DNA of 64,000 bases from contig JAFVAL010000073.1 in the NCBI GenBank assembly GCA_017480565.1, positions 21,585 through 85,584 on the forward strand. The letters are read 5' to 3'. Both the position numbers and the translations under genes were made by a program. Within the stretch, counting starts at the first letter, position 1, and the number at the start of each line of letters is the position of its first letter. The notes below the pieces were generated by a model, which worked only from the letters and a program-made list of their open reading frames with translations, had not been told where the DNA came from and did no database searches. The DNA comes from Lachnospiraceae bacterium. Lineage in GTDB: Bacteria; Bacillota; Clostridia; Lachnospirales; Lachnospiraceae. Positions 19,128 to 27,073 of this stretch are shown here, in pieces.

Positions 19128-21644
19128 ATGGAGTCTAAAGACGTTTTTATCAGCTATAAAGCGGAAGATTACGAAAAAGCGCTCTGGGTGAAGACAGAGC
19201 TTGAAAAACAGAAGATCTCCTGCTGGATGGCGCCGGAGAGTATCCCGGGCGGCTCAAATTATGCCGTCGAGATTCCGCGTGCGATCCGTGGCTGCACTGC
19301 GTTCGTGATCGTGATGACAAACCACACGCAGGACTCCATCTGGGTTCCGAAAGAGCTTGACCAGGCGATCAATGCCGGGAAGATGATTCTGCCCTACCTC
19401 TGGGAAAACGTAGCGCTGCGGGATGATTTTTCCTTCTATCTCTCCAACGTGCAAAGGTACCCGGCTTACGAGAATAAAGAACGCGAGATGAAACGGCTCG
19501 TGACAAGAATCCAGGCAGCGCTCGATGCCAGAGGCCAGGAGACGACTGAGGAAGCGGTTGTTGAAAATACTGGAAAGTCCGTGCACTATGTCGCGCCGGA
19601 GGAGAATAAAGCGCCTGCGAAGAAAACGTGGCTTTTGATCGCGGGTGGAATCCTTGGCCTCGCGCTAATTTTCGTGATTATCGGCGTGATCTTATCTCAC
19701 AGAGGAAAGAACGAGCCAGAACAGACTACGACAAGTCTGGAAAATCAGACCGTAGAAACTGAGACCGAGATGACAACCGAAGAGGTGGTATCGCACAGCG
19801 CGGAGGCGACGAAGGTCAAGATCGTAGCGCCTTCCGGCATCAATGTGCGTACATTTAATAAAAATATCAAGACGATCAAAGAGCGGCTTGAGATTCTGGC
19901 GGAGGGCGAAGAATTAGATTTTTCGCTCGATGAAGAAGAGGCGACGGTGTATTTCACCGAAGCGATGTGCCACGAGCAGGAAATCTCGTATCTCTTGCGT
20001 GCCTATATCACACGTGCGATGAATCTTTACTTGTTTGACAAGTCGGATGTCAGCTCCGCAGTGCCTCTCACGAGAGAAGAGATTGCTTCTGTTAAGCGCC
20101 TGCACGGTAAGGCGGAAGAGCCGCAGGATGCGAAGATCCGCGAGGTGTTAGAGATCACGGATGCGCAGAGTGATTATGACTACATCCTTGTAACACTGAA
20201 CGAGGAAGGCGTGCGCACACATGAGGATCATCTGGCAAACGTGGGCGATAGCTGGCGCTTCGGCCAAGATGTGGTTGGCAACAATCCTTACGTGTATATG
20301 CATGCATTTGCGGGACCTGACGGAAAGTCCATCTACGTTGTCAACGGTGACGGGGCGGATGTATTTCTCGATCTCATGGTGTACAACTGGACGCATGAAC
20401 CGCTTGCAGACAGCTTTAGCTTCGTCATTGATATGAATAAACTCACGACCTGGGATGATGTCTCTTCTTGCAGATATCCTGGGGAGAATCAGGTGAATTT
20501 AGATCAGATCACGGAAAAGAGCGTCACGTTCTCTTACCGGGAATCCTACGCAGGGGCGATGACCGCCGGGGAGATGATCGATACAGAGCTTGAATTAAAG
20601 CGTCGGTTAGATCTTTTTGGCTGTCCGTATGCATTTGGACAACAGATGGATGGCAATGCCAGAAATTGTTTTGTAGTATGCCTGCCGGTCTCCCAGATGG
20701 CGATGCCATTTTTGGAGCTTCTCTCTGCGAGATACTATCTGCAGCTTCGTGCGGAAGGATATATGTGCCGATATTATATCTTTGATTATGCCGATGAAGG
20801 TGTCGTCGATGAAACGAACGCAGACGGGACGATCACGCTGAAACTTCCGATCAAGTATGCCAGCGACCTTGAAAATGTGCAGACGATGACCAACCTCCTT
20901 CAGGCAAATGGCAAGGAGGACACGTACATTTATCTGTACTGCGGTGACTATCCGCTCTTTGCAGCGCCCATGGAGGGCTTCGCAGACGAAGAGAAGGTGT
21001 CCTTTACCGAGATCTGCGGGGTGGAAAACGGCAGGATCGTGCATAAGCCTTTGACGGAGGAGTACCGGTGGCTGATTGATTTCTTTGAAAGATTTACGAA
21101 GACATCATCCTCCGACCTCTCCACGATCTATTATGCGAGCTATCAGTTAAATGATTCTGCGGCCGGGGAAGTGGCGGACACTGCAGACTTTGGCATTCCT
21201 TTTGATGTCGGCATGGCGGATTTGGAAAATGAGATCCTAAAGATTTATCCGGATGCCACGGTGACTGTGAGTGATGTCGGTCTGGATGTGAAGCTTGACA
21301 TGAACGTTACGGAATCATTTGCCACAGCGGCACCGGAGGCTGCGCAGAGGATTTATGAACTTGTGGGATTTGAAGAATCCGCATTTCAGACGCTTCGCGT
21401 GGTGCCGATCGATGAAAACAATGCCATCACCGAACGGGCAAGGATTTTGTTTGCAAAGATGCACACAGATGTGACGCTGGTATCGGAGACGACACCGCAG
21501 ACGGATGTGTATGTGTATGGAATTTTCGTCAACGGCAGAATGGAGTCATATAAAGAGGCAGTGGTGGAAAAAATCAATGCGAGCCCATTTTATCAAGCCT
21601 TGACGGTGGAAGATAAGACGGTCTGGCAGACCACGCTGGAATAA
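19128..21644 (+). CDS. TIR domain-TM-large extracellular region protein
   Basis: 838 residues. Residues 1 to about 135 are a TIR domain: it opens with DVFISYKAEDYEKA, has the SIPGGSNYAVEI region and VIVMTNHTQDSIWVPKELDQ. E76 in PKEL sits where the catalytic glutamate of NAD-cleaving TIRs is found, so NADase or signal-making activity is possible. A TM helix lies at about 168-190. The remaining 640 residues are therefore extracellular, starting with a Thr/Glu-rich stalk. Parts of this region (e.g. ELELKRRLDLFGCPYAFG followed by CFVVCLP) recall the repeated P1 head domain of SecD, but that match is only by eye. A TIR placed inside and a sensor outside is receptor-like topology, unusual for bacterial TIR proteins, which are mostly soluble. 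Confidence 0.82.
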   Translation: MESKDVFISYKAEDYEKALWVKTELEKQKISCWMAPESIPGGSNYAVEIPRAIRGCTAFVIVMTNHTQDSIWVPKELDQAINAGKMILPYLWENVALRDDFSFYLSNVQRYPAYENKEREMKRLVTRIQAALDARGQETTEEAVVENTGKSVHYVAPEENKAPAKKTWLLIAGGILGLALIFVIIGVILSHRGKNEPEQTTTSLENQTVETETEMTTEEVVSHSAEATKVKIVAPSGINVRTFNKNIKTIKERLEILAEGEELDFSLDEEEATVYFTEAMCHEQEISYLLRAYITRAMNLYLFDKSDVSSAVPLTREEIASVKRLHGKAEEPQDAKIREVLEITDAQSDYDYILVTLNEEGVRTHEDHLANVGDSWRFGQDVVGNNPYVYMHAFAGPDGKSIYVVNGDGADVFLDLMVYNWTHEPLADSFSFVIDMNKLTTWDDVSSCRYPGENQVNLDQITEKSVTFSYRESYAGAMTAGEMIDTELELKRRLDLFGCPYAFGQQMDGNARNCFVVCLPVSQMAMPFLELLSARYYLQLRAEGYMCRYYIFDYADEGVVDETNADGTITLKLPIKYASDLENVQTMTNLLQANGKEDTYIYLYCGDYPLFAAPMEGFADEEKVSFTEICGVENGRIVHKPLTEEYRWLIDFFERFTKTSSSDLSTIYYASYQLNDSAAGEVADTADFGIPFDVGMADLENEILKIYPDATVTVSDVGLDVKLDMNVTESFATAAPEAAQRIYELVGFEESAFQTLRVVPIDENNAITERARILFAKMHTDVTLVSETTPQTDVYVYGIFVNGRMESYKEAVVEKINASPFYQALTVEDKTVWQTTLE

Positions 21645-21670
21645 ACGGGGATGAGAAAGGAGGAAGCGCC

Positions 21671-22978
21671 TTGAAACGAACAATTCGCCTTTTTACATGT
21701 TTGTGTCTTGTGCTTGCGTTGGTGCTGAGTGCTTGCGAGGGGGAACCAAAGCCCTGGTCGGAGGGCCCATCCGACGATTATGGCTTTAATTACAGCCAGC
21801 GTGTCGGAAATGAGACGACGACTGCACCTTCCGTGACGCACTACGAGACGACTACGCAGGCGCAGAACTTGCAGCAGCAGGAAACCACGACGCAGCAGAT
21901 CACGCCGATCGTGGTGGCGCAGGAGGGACCTCGGTTTTACTATAGCCAGCTCCCGGAGGAAGAACAGCAGGTCTATCAGGCGTTGGTGGAAGGGAGCGCG
22001 GCCTATGTCGCAGACATCCCTGTGCCCGGCTGCAGCCAGGAGCAGGCAAATCGCATCGTTTTCGCGATGACTTCGGATTACCCGGCGTATTACTGGACGG
22101 GCGGCGCTTATGTCATGCACTCCATGGGAGGTCAGGTGTCCTCGATTGAATTTACTGTTCCCGCGGATGCGAAGGATCGCGTCGAGAGATCGAAAGCGAG
22201 AGCGGAGGAGATCGTAGCCGAAGCCAAGGCCGCGGTCGGGGAAGACCCCTACGAGCTTGTCAAATACTATTTTGAGACCATCGTGACCTCGACCAATTAC
22301 ATCAAGTCGGAACACGATCAGTGGATGAACAATGTCCTCCTTGAGGGAAATGCAGTCTGCGCAGGCTATGCGAAGACATTTCTCTATCTGTGCCAGTTAA
22401 GCGGCATCGAATGCGGCTATGTAACAGGCCATAGTAAGGGAGAATCTCACGCGTGGAATGTGGTAAAGCTTGATGATGTCTGGTACTGGGTGGATGTCAC
22501 CTGGGGCGATCCCGTCTCCAACAATGAAAAGCCGGGGAATAACTTTATCAATTACAATTATCTGACGTTCTCGGATGACTTCTGTTTTTTAAATCATACG
22601 CTCGCGCTCTCGGATGAGGACGCGGCAGCAGGCATCTACGATCCGTCAAAAGACTTCACCTATCCGACCTGCGCAGATGATGGCAAGGAGTATTATAAGG
22701 CTGCAGGCGCGTATTTTGCGAGCTACAGTGTGGATGCGGTAAAGGAGTATCTGGCGAAAAATGTGCAGGAAGGGAAGTTGACGGAGATTCCGCTTCGGTT
22801 TGCGACGGCCACGGATTATGCGCAGTTTAACGCGGATTTCTTAAGCAATGGACCGGTGAACAATCTGCGGGATGCGCTCACGATGGGAGATCCGTCGTTT
22901 GAGACGAGCGGGTATCAGTATTCGACGTTGTATTTTGAGGATATCTACTTTCTTACGATTTCATTTGAGAAGACGTAA
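21671..22978 (+). CDS. Transglutaminase-like (papain-fold) lipoprotein
   Basis: 435 residues from TTG 21671, with AGGAGGA about 7 nt upstream. The signal peptide ends in lipobox LSAC, followed by a Thr/Gln-rich stalk of about 60 residues. The transglutaminase-core triad is visible: Cys in GNAVCAGYAKTF, His in SHAWNVVKL and Asp in WVDVTWGD. Such domains act as surface peptidases or crosslinkers on protein or cell-wall substrates. The signal peptide implies the active site is outside the cell. It is the last gene of the 21-kb cluster, 26 nt after the TIR gene; no plus-strand gene follows. It may process the extracellular parts of the vWA or TIR proteins, but the substrate is unknown. Confidence 0.85.
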   Translation: MKRTIRLFTCLCLVLALVLSACEGEPKPWSEGPSDDYGFNYSQRVGNETTTAPSVTHYETTTQAQNLQQQETTTQQITPIVVAQEGPRFYYSQLPEEEQQVYQALVEGSAAYVADIPVPGCSQEQANRIVFAMTSDYPAYYWTGGAYVMHSMGGQVSSIEFTVPADAKDRVERSKARAEEIVAEAKAAVGEDPYELVKYYFETIVTSTNYIKSEHDQWMNNVLLEGNAVCAGYAKTFLYLCQLSGIECGYVTGHSKGESHAWNVVKLDDVWYWVDVTWGDPVSNNEKPGNNFINYNYLTFSDDFCFLNHTLALSDEDAAAGIYDPSKDFTYPTCADDGKEYYKAAGAYFASYSVDAVKEYLAKNVQEGKLTEIPLRFATATDYAQFNADFLSNGPVNNLRDALTMGDPSFETSGYQYSTLYFEDIYFLTISFEKT

Positions 22979-23023
22979 GAAGCCAGAGCTGAATTTGGTA
23001 AATGACAAAGGAATAGAAAATGT

Positions 23024-23051
23024 TAGGGGGATTGCTAATGCAATCCCCCTA
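23024..23051 (-). terminator. Terminator at the convergent end of nfnB and the cluster
   Basis: TAGGGGGATTGC (23024-23035) and its exact complement (23040-23051) form a 12-bp stem with a 4-nt loop. It overlaps the last codons of nfnB. On the minus strand a T-rich tract follows, so it best serves nfnB; it may also stop plus-strand readthrough from the cluster. Confidence 0.75.
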
Positions 23052-24459
23052 GTGCTTCATCAATGGCTTTTGCGGCGATCTTTCCTGCGCCCATAGCGGA
23101 TATTACCGTTGCAGCGCCTGTGACTGCGTCACCGCCGGCATAAACACCTTTTCGAGAGGTGAGTCCGTCTTCATTGACGATAATGCCGCCCCACTTATTG
23201 ACTTCGAGTCCTTTGGTTGTGGACTTGATCAGCGGATTCGGACTGGTTCCGATCGACATGATAACGGCATCTACTTCAAGTTCAAATTCGCTGCCCTCAA
23301 TGGCAACAGGCCTGCGTCTGCCACTTGCGTCCGGCTCGCCAAGTTCCATCTGAATGCAGCGAATGCCGGTTACAAATCCATTTTTCGGATCGCGAGGATC
23401 GTCAGGATTTTGGTAGCCCAAAATCTCAACGGGATTACAAAGAAGACGAAAATCGATTCCTTCTTCCTCAGCGTGTTCGACTTCTTCGCGCCTTGCCGGG
23501 AGCTCCTCCATAGAACGACGATAGACGATATAGACTTTCTCGGCACCGAGACGGAGGGCTGTACGTGCTGCATCCATAGCCACGTTGCCGCCACCGACAA
23601 CGGCAACCTTGCCACCCTTCATAATAGGTGTTTTCGGGTCGTCGAGATAAGCTTTCATCAGGTTGCTTCTTGTCAAAAATTCATTTGCAGAATAAACACC
23701 TTTATAAGCCTCGCCTGGAATATTCATAAAGTTCGGAAGTCCTGCGCCAGAGCCGACAAACACGGCTTCAAAGCCCATTTCGAACAGCTCGTCGATGGTC
23801 AGGGTTTTGCCGATGATGACGTTCGGCTCAATATCTACACCGAGATCTTTGAGCGTTTCCACTTCCTTTGCCACGATGGATTTGGGAAGACGGAACTCCG
23901 GGATTCCATAAACCAGAACGCCGCCTGCGGTGTGAAGCGCTTCATAAACCGTGACTTTATATCCTTTTTTGGCGAGATCGCCTGCACAGGTAAGTCCTGA
24001 GGGACCGGAACCGACGATTGCTACTTTATGTCCGTTGGATTTGGGCGCGACTGCTTTTTCTTTTGCATGTGCATTGTGCCAATCTGCCACAAAGCGTTCC
24101 AGACGACCAATCCCGACCGGCTCACCCTTAATACCACGCACACATTTCTGTTCACATTGCGTTTCCTGGGGGCAAACGCGTCCGCAAACCGCCGGGAGGG
24201 AAGAAGATTGCGTTATGATCTGATAAGCGCCTTCAAAATCGCCTTCTTTAATCTTTTCGATAAACGCGGGGATGTGGATGTTTACGGGACATCCGGAAAC
24301 ACATGGCATATTCCTGCAATTTAAACAGCGCATTGCTTCATCGAGCGCGACATCTTCGGAATATCCCGTGGCAACCTCGTTGAAGTTATGGGCACGCACT
24401 GCCGGATCTTGTGTGGGCATCGGGTTTTTGTCGAGCCTCATATTCGGTTTGAAAGCCAT
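23035..24459 (-). CDS. nfnB: NfnB: large subunit of NADH-dependent ferredoxin:NADP oxidoreductase (GltD-like)
   Basis: 474 residues. The N-terminal region carries the [4Fe-4S]-ligating cysteines (CLNCRNMPC, CVSGCPV-like and CGRVCPQETQCEQKC). Two dinucleotide-binding motifs follow: GSGPSGLTCAGDLAKKG for FAD and GGGNVAMDAARTALRLG for NADPH. The sequence alone could be called glutamate synthase small subunit (gltD/gltA). However, no large GOGAT subunit is nearby and the gene is fused in an operon, 1 nt apart, to an NfnA-like gene, which is the arrangement of the electron-bifurcating transhydrogenase NfnAB of clostridia. That enzyme couples NADH and reduced ferredoxin to NADP reduction. A terminator overlaps its 3' end. 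Confidence 0.88.
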   Translation of the reverse strand: MAFKPNMRLDKNPMPTQDPAVRAHNFNEVATGYSEDVALDEAMRCLNCRNMPCVSGCPVNIHIPAFIEKIKEGDFEGAYQIITQSSSLPAVCGRVCPQETQCEQKCVRGIKGEPVGIGRLERFVADWHNAHAKEKAVAPKSNGHKVAIVGSGPSGLTCAGDLAKKGYKVTVYEALHTAGGVLVYGIPEFRLPKSIVAKEVETLKDLGVDIEPNVIIGKTLTIDELFEMGFEAVFVGSGAGLPNFMNIPGEAYKGVYSANEFLTRSNLMKAYLDDPKTPIMKGGKVAVVGGGNVAMDAARTALRLGAEKVYIVYRRSMEELPARREEVEHAEEEGIDFRLLCNPVEILGYQNPDDPRDPKNGFVTGIRCIQMELGEPDASGRRRPVAIEGSEFELEVDAVIMSIGTSPNPLIKSTTKGLEVNKWGGIIVNEDGLTSRKGVYAGGDAVTGAATVISAMGAGKIAAKAIDEALGGLH

Positions 24460-24460
24460 C

Positions 24461-25312
24461 TCAGTCTACCCCCTTCCATAAATTACATACCTTCTCATGT
24501 GCTTTGCGTTCATAGTCAAAGTACATTCTTCCGCGGCTCATCGCCTCGTCAAAGTCGATCTCATAGCCGTTAAAATCCGGGCCATCTACGCAGGCGAATT
24601 TCGTTACTCGCTTCCCATCCTGCACGAGTGTGATTCGACAGCCGCCGCACATTCCTGTACCATCGATCATGATCGGATTCATAGAAGCGGTCACCGGAAC
24701 GCCGAATGGCTTTGCGGCCTCAACAACGAATTTCATCATGATCAAAGGACCGATGGTGATGATCATATCGAACGTTTCACCGGCGGTAAGCATCTCCTTA
24801 AGAGGTAAGGTTACATTGCCCTGACGGGCGTAGGAACCGTCATCCGTCATAACCATAAGCCGATCCGAGCATTCTCTGAATTCATCTTCAAGAATCAGAA
24901 GATCCTTGTTTCTAAATCCAATGATACTGGTTACCTCTGCGCCGAGCCTGTGAAATTCTTGTGCAACCGGCATGGCAATGGCACATCCCACACCTCCGCC
25001 GACGATACACACCTTTTTGATGCCGTCGGTATGCGTTGCAACGCCGAGAGGACCCGCAAAATCCTGGATGAATTCGCCTTCGTTTTTATGATTCAATAAT
25101 TCTGTAGTTGCACCTACAATCTGGAAAATAATCTTAACAGTGCCCTCTTCGGGGTTGGTGCCTGCGACAGTCAACGGAATGCGCTCCCCTGCCTCGTCTA
25201 CACGTAGGATGATGAACTGCCCCGGTTTTGCTTTTTTGGCGACAAGAGGAGCGTCAATCTCCATCTGGGTAACAGTGGGGTTGAGCGCTTTCTTGCGAAC
25301 AATCTTGTACAT
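24461..25312 (-). CDS. nfnA: NfnA: small FAD/[2Fe-2S] subunit of the bifurcating transhydrogenase
   Basis: 283 residues from the ATG whose complement is at 25310-25312; AGGAG lies 7 nt upstream, whereas the longer in-frame start has no ribosome site. It belongs to the sulfide/dihydroorotate dehydrogenase-like FAD/NAD-binding family: an N-terminal flavin barrel (GQFIILRVDEAGERIPLTVA), an NAD-binding motif (GGGVGCAIAMP) and a C-terminal [2Fe-2S] site with MCGGCR and CVDGPDF. These match NfnA, the NADH-binding subunit. The stop codon is 1 nt from the nfnB start, so the subunits are made in equal amounts. The complex supplies NADPH in anaerobes and fits with the redox-active alcohol dehydrogenase upstream. 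Confidence 0.87.
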   Translation of the reverse strand: MYKIVRKKALNPTVTQMEIDAPLVAKKAKPGQFIILRVDEAGERIPLTVAGTNPEEGTVKIIFQIVGATTELLNHKNEGEFIQDFAGPLGVATHTDGIKKVCIVGGGVGCAIAMPVAQEFHRLGAEVTSIIGFRNKDLLILEDEFRECSDRLMVMTDDGSYARQGNVTLPLKEMLTAGETFDMIITIGPLIMMKFVVEAAKPFGVPVTASMNPIMIDGTGMCGGCRITLVQDGKRVTKFACVDGPDFNGYEIDFDEAMSRGRMYFDYERKAHEKVCNLWKGVD

Positions 25313-25441
25313 AATTTTACTCCTGACTTTATAGTTGTACGCCCACGGAAACCAGCGGATATCCATGGGCGAGATGTGGATTTACCATCCGATTATTCGT
25401 ATTGCTTGATGGTTGTATTTTGAATCGTAATCCTTGGAAGA

Positions 25442-25465
25442 GGGTGCTTTCAATCACAAGCACCC
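25442..25465 (-). terminator. Probable terminator of the alcohol dehydrogenase gene
   Basis: GGGTGCTT (25442-25449) and AAGCACCC (25458-25465) form an 8-bp stem 16 nt after the stop codon. The T tract on the minus strand is poor, so termination may be partial and allow readthrough into nfnAB. Confidence 0.5.
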
Positions 25466-25480
25466 CCTGGCAACGTTCTA

Positions 25481-26704
25481 TCAGAAGTCTACCTCAGTGT
25501 CATAATAGCAGCACTTAAGCAGCTTTTCCATCTCCTCAACGGAAGGCTGACGAGGGTTGGATCCGGTGCAGGCATCACCGATCGCGTTGACGGCAATGTC
25601 ATGCAGTCTCTCAAGGAATACTTCCTCGGGGACGAATCCCTTCTCGGTAGGATAGCTGTCTGCGCCATAGGTACCAATACCGTGCGGGATGTTGAGGTCG
25701 TCGATCATCTTGCGCAGATAAGCGATGAGTGCAGCAACTTTATCATCATCGCTGGCGTCTTTGTCTGCGATACCCATATAGTCGACGATAACGCCGTAAC
25801 GCTTCTTGGCAGTCTCATCCTTTGCATTGAAAGCGATGACCTTCGGCAGATACATTGCATTTGCAGCACCATGGATGATGTGAGCACCGTAGTCAGCAAA
25901 TGCTGCCCCGGTCTTATGAGCCATTGAGTGGACAATGCCAAGCAGAGCGTTCGAGAAGGCCATACCAGCAAGACACTGCGCATTATGCATACGGTCACGT
26001 GCGGCCATATCTCCATTGTAGGAAGGAACGAGATCGTTCATGATCATTTCGATCGCATGGATTGCAAGAGGATCCGTATAGTCGGAGTTTGCGGTGGAGA
26101 CATACGCCTCAACTGCATGTGTCATAGCGTCCATGCCTGTGTGGGCAACCAGCTTCTTGGGCATGGTTTCTGCAAGCTCAGGATCGACAATCGCCACGTC
26201 GGGCGTGATCTCAAAGTCTGCGATCGGATACTTGATTCCCTTTGAGTAGTCAGTGATGATAGAAAATGCAGTCACTTCGGTAGCTGTTCCAGAGGTGGAA
26301 GATACCGCACAAAAATGTGCTTTCTTGCGCAGCTCGGGAATACCGAATACCTTGCACATATCTTCAAATGTACATGCGGGGTATTCATATTTGATCCACA
26401 TTGCCTTTGCTGCATCAATGGGAGAACCGCCGCCAATTGCCACGATCCAGTCGGGTTCAAATGCAAGCATTGCTTCAGCACCACGCATAACGGTTTCAAC
26501 GGAAGGATCCGGCTCAATACCATCAAAGATCTTGACTTCCATACCGGCTTCCTTTAAATAGCTTTCAGCACGGTCGAGGAAGCCAAAACGCTTCATAGAA
26601 CCACCGCCTACACAGATCATTGCCTTTTTGCCCTTGAAGGTTTTTAATGCCTCCAGAGCGCCCTTGCCGTGATAAATATCACGCGGAAGAGTAAAACGTG
26701 CCAT
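25481..26704 (-). CDS. Iron-containing alcohol dehydrogenase
   Basis: 407 residues, a group III (Fe-dependent) NAD(P)-linked alcohol dehydrogenase acting on short aldehydes/alcohols. The cofactor site GGGSPIDAAK is at 91-100. The metal-binding region GMDAMTHAVEAY (D192, H196) and the later histidines in GIVHSMAHKTGAAF and HIIHGAANA are all present, so the enzyme should be active. Length is typical (about 390-410). The start has AGGAGG 8 nt upstream. Substrate cannot be fixed from sequence; butanol/ethanol or lactaldehyde-type activity is possible. It is preceded by an unusually long (about 300-nt) leader with a three-way-junction-like fold, suggesting RNA-level control, and by a LysR-type regulator gene on the same strand. 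Confidence 0.9.
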   Translation of the reverse strand: MARFTLPRDIYHGKGALEALKTFKGKKAMICVGGGSMKRFGFLDRAESYLKEAGMEVKIFDGIEPDPSVETVMRGAEAMLAFEPDWIVAIGGGSPIDAAKAMWIKYEYPACTFEDMCKVFGIPELRKKAHFCAVSSTSGTATEVTAFSIITDYSKGIKYPIADFEITPDVAIVDPELAETMPKKLVAHTGMDAMTHAVEAYVSTANSDYTDPLAIHAIEMIMNDLVPSYNGDMAARDRMHNAQCLAGMAFSNALLGIVHSMAHKTGAAFADYGAHIIHGAANAMYLPKVIAFNAKDETAKKRYGVIVDYMGIADKDASDDDKVAALIAYLRKMIDDLNIPHGIGTYGADSYPTEKGFVPEEVFLERLHDIAVNAIGDACTGSNPRQPSVEEMEKLLKCCYYDTEVDF

Positions 26705-26730
26705 AAAAAATACCTCCTAATAATTCTTTC

Positions 26731-26745
26731 TACCTGTTTCAGGTA
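26731..26745 (-). promoter_or_regulatory. Short perfect hairpin/palindrome before the alcohol dehydrogenase
   Basis: TACCTG-ttt-CAGGTA, a 6-bp perfect inverted repeat 26 nt upstream of the start codon and just ahead of the ribosome site. It may be an operator or the last hairpin of the leader RNA. Confidence 0.4.
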
Positions 26746-26792
26746 AAAATTGTTTGAGTAAATTGATAAAAATCATCGCTGCACAGCCAAAT

Positions 26793-26893
26793 GCCGGAGC
26801 GAATGAGCTCAAATAGGCAGCGACCGATTGCTCGACCGCTACCTCTCAGTACAGGGAAATCAGATCATCAGGCTAAAGATGATGGGCTCCGGC
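26793..26893 (-). ncRNA. Candidate structured leader RNA (three-way junction) upstream of the alcohol dehydrogenase
   Basis: An 8-bp perfect outer stem (26793-26800 with 26886-26893) encloses two hairpins: a 7-bp stem 26816-26822/26837-26843 (one mismatch on the plus strand that is a G-U pair in the minus-strand RNA) and a 6-bp stem 26864-26869/26878-26883. It sits in the leader of the dehydrogenase gene, about 90 nt before the start. It does not match the purine, T-box, THF or c-di-GMP riboswitch cores as I know them. It could be a riboswitch, a regulatory leader or chance structure. The rest of the 26705-27073 gap holds the LysR terminator and no convincing gene. Confidence 0.45.
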
Positions 26894-27010
26894 GACTGAT
26901 CAACGTGGTTTCAACCTGTAAACACAAAGATTTGGACGAGCCCTGTGGTAAGTGTGCCCATGCTTCTTTGCAAGTTTAATTATCGTCAAACGAGGAAAAA
27001 TCGGAATAAC

Positions 27011-27055
27011 CAAAAAGATCGAGCCAGCTATATGATATTTGATATAACTGGCTCG
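27011..27055 (-). terminator. Rho-independent terminator of the LysR gene
   Basis: CGAGCCAGCTATAT (27020-27033) pairs with 27042-27055 (14 bp, one wobble), with a T run on the minus strand at 27012-27017. It lies 18 nt after the LysR stop. Confidence 0.85.
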
Positions 27056-27073
27056 GAATGATTCTGTTTGTCA

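Noticed and set aside
23035-24459. Calling this gene the glutamate synthase small subunit
   Set aside because: No large GOGAT subunit is nearby, and the adjacent NfnA-like gene makes NfnB the better call; the glutamate synthase name cannot be excluded by sequence alone.
26705-26790. Rex-type redox operator before the alcohol dehydrogenase
   Set aside because: No TTGTGAA-N4-TTCACAA-like sequence is present; only a TACCTG palindrome.
26791-26979. 62-codon plus-strand frame in the gap before the alcohol dehydrogenase
   Set aside because: It overlaps the structured leader in antisense and lacks a ribosome site or recognisable sequence.
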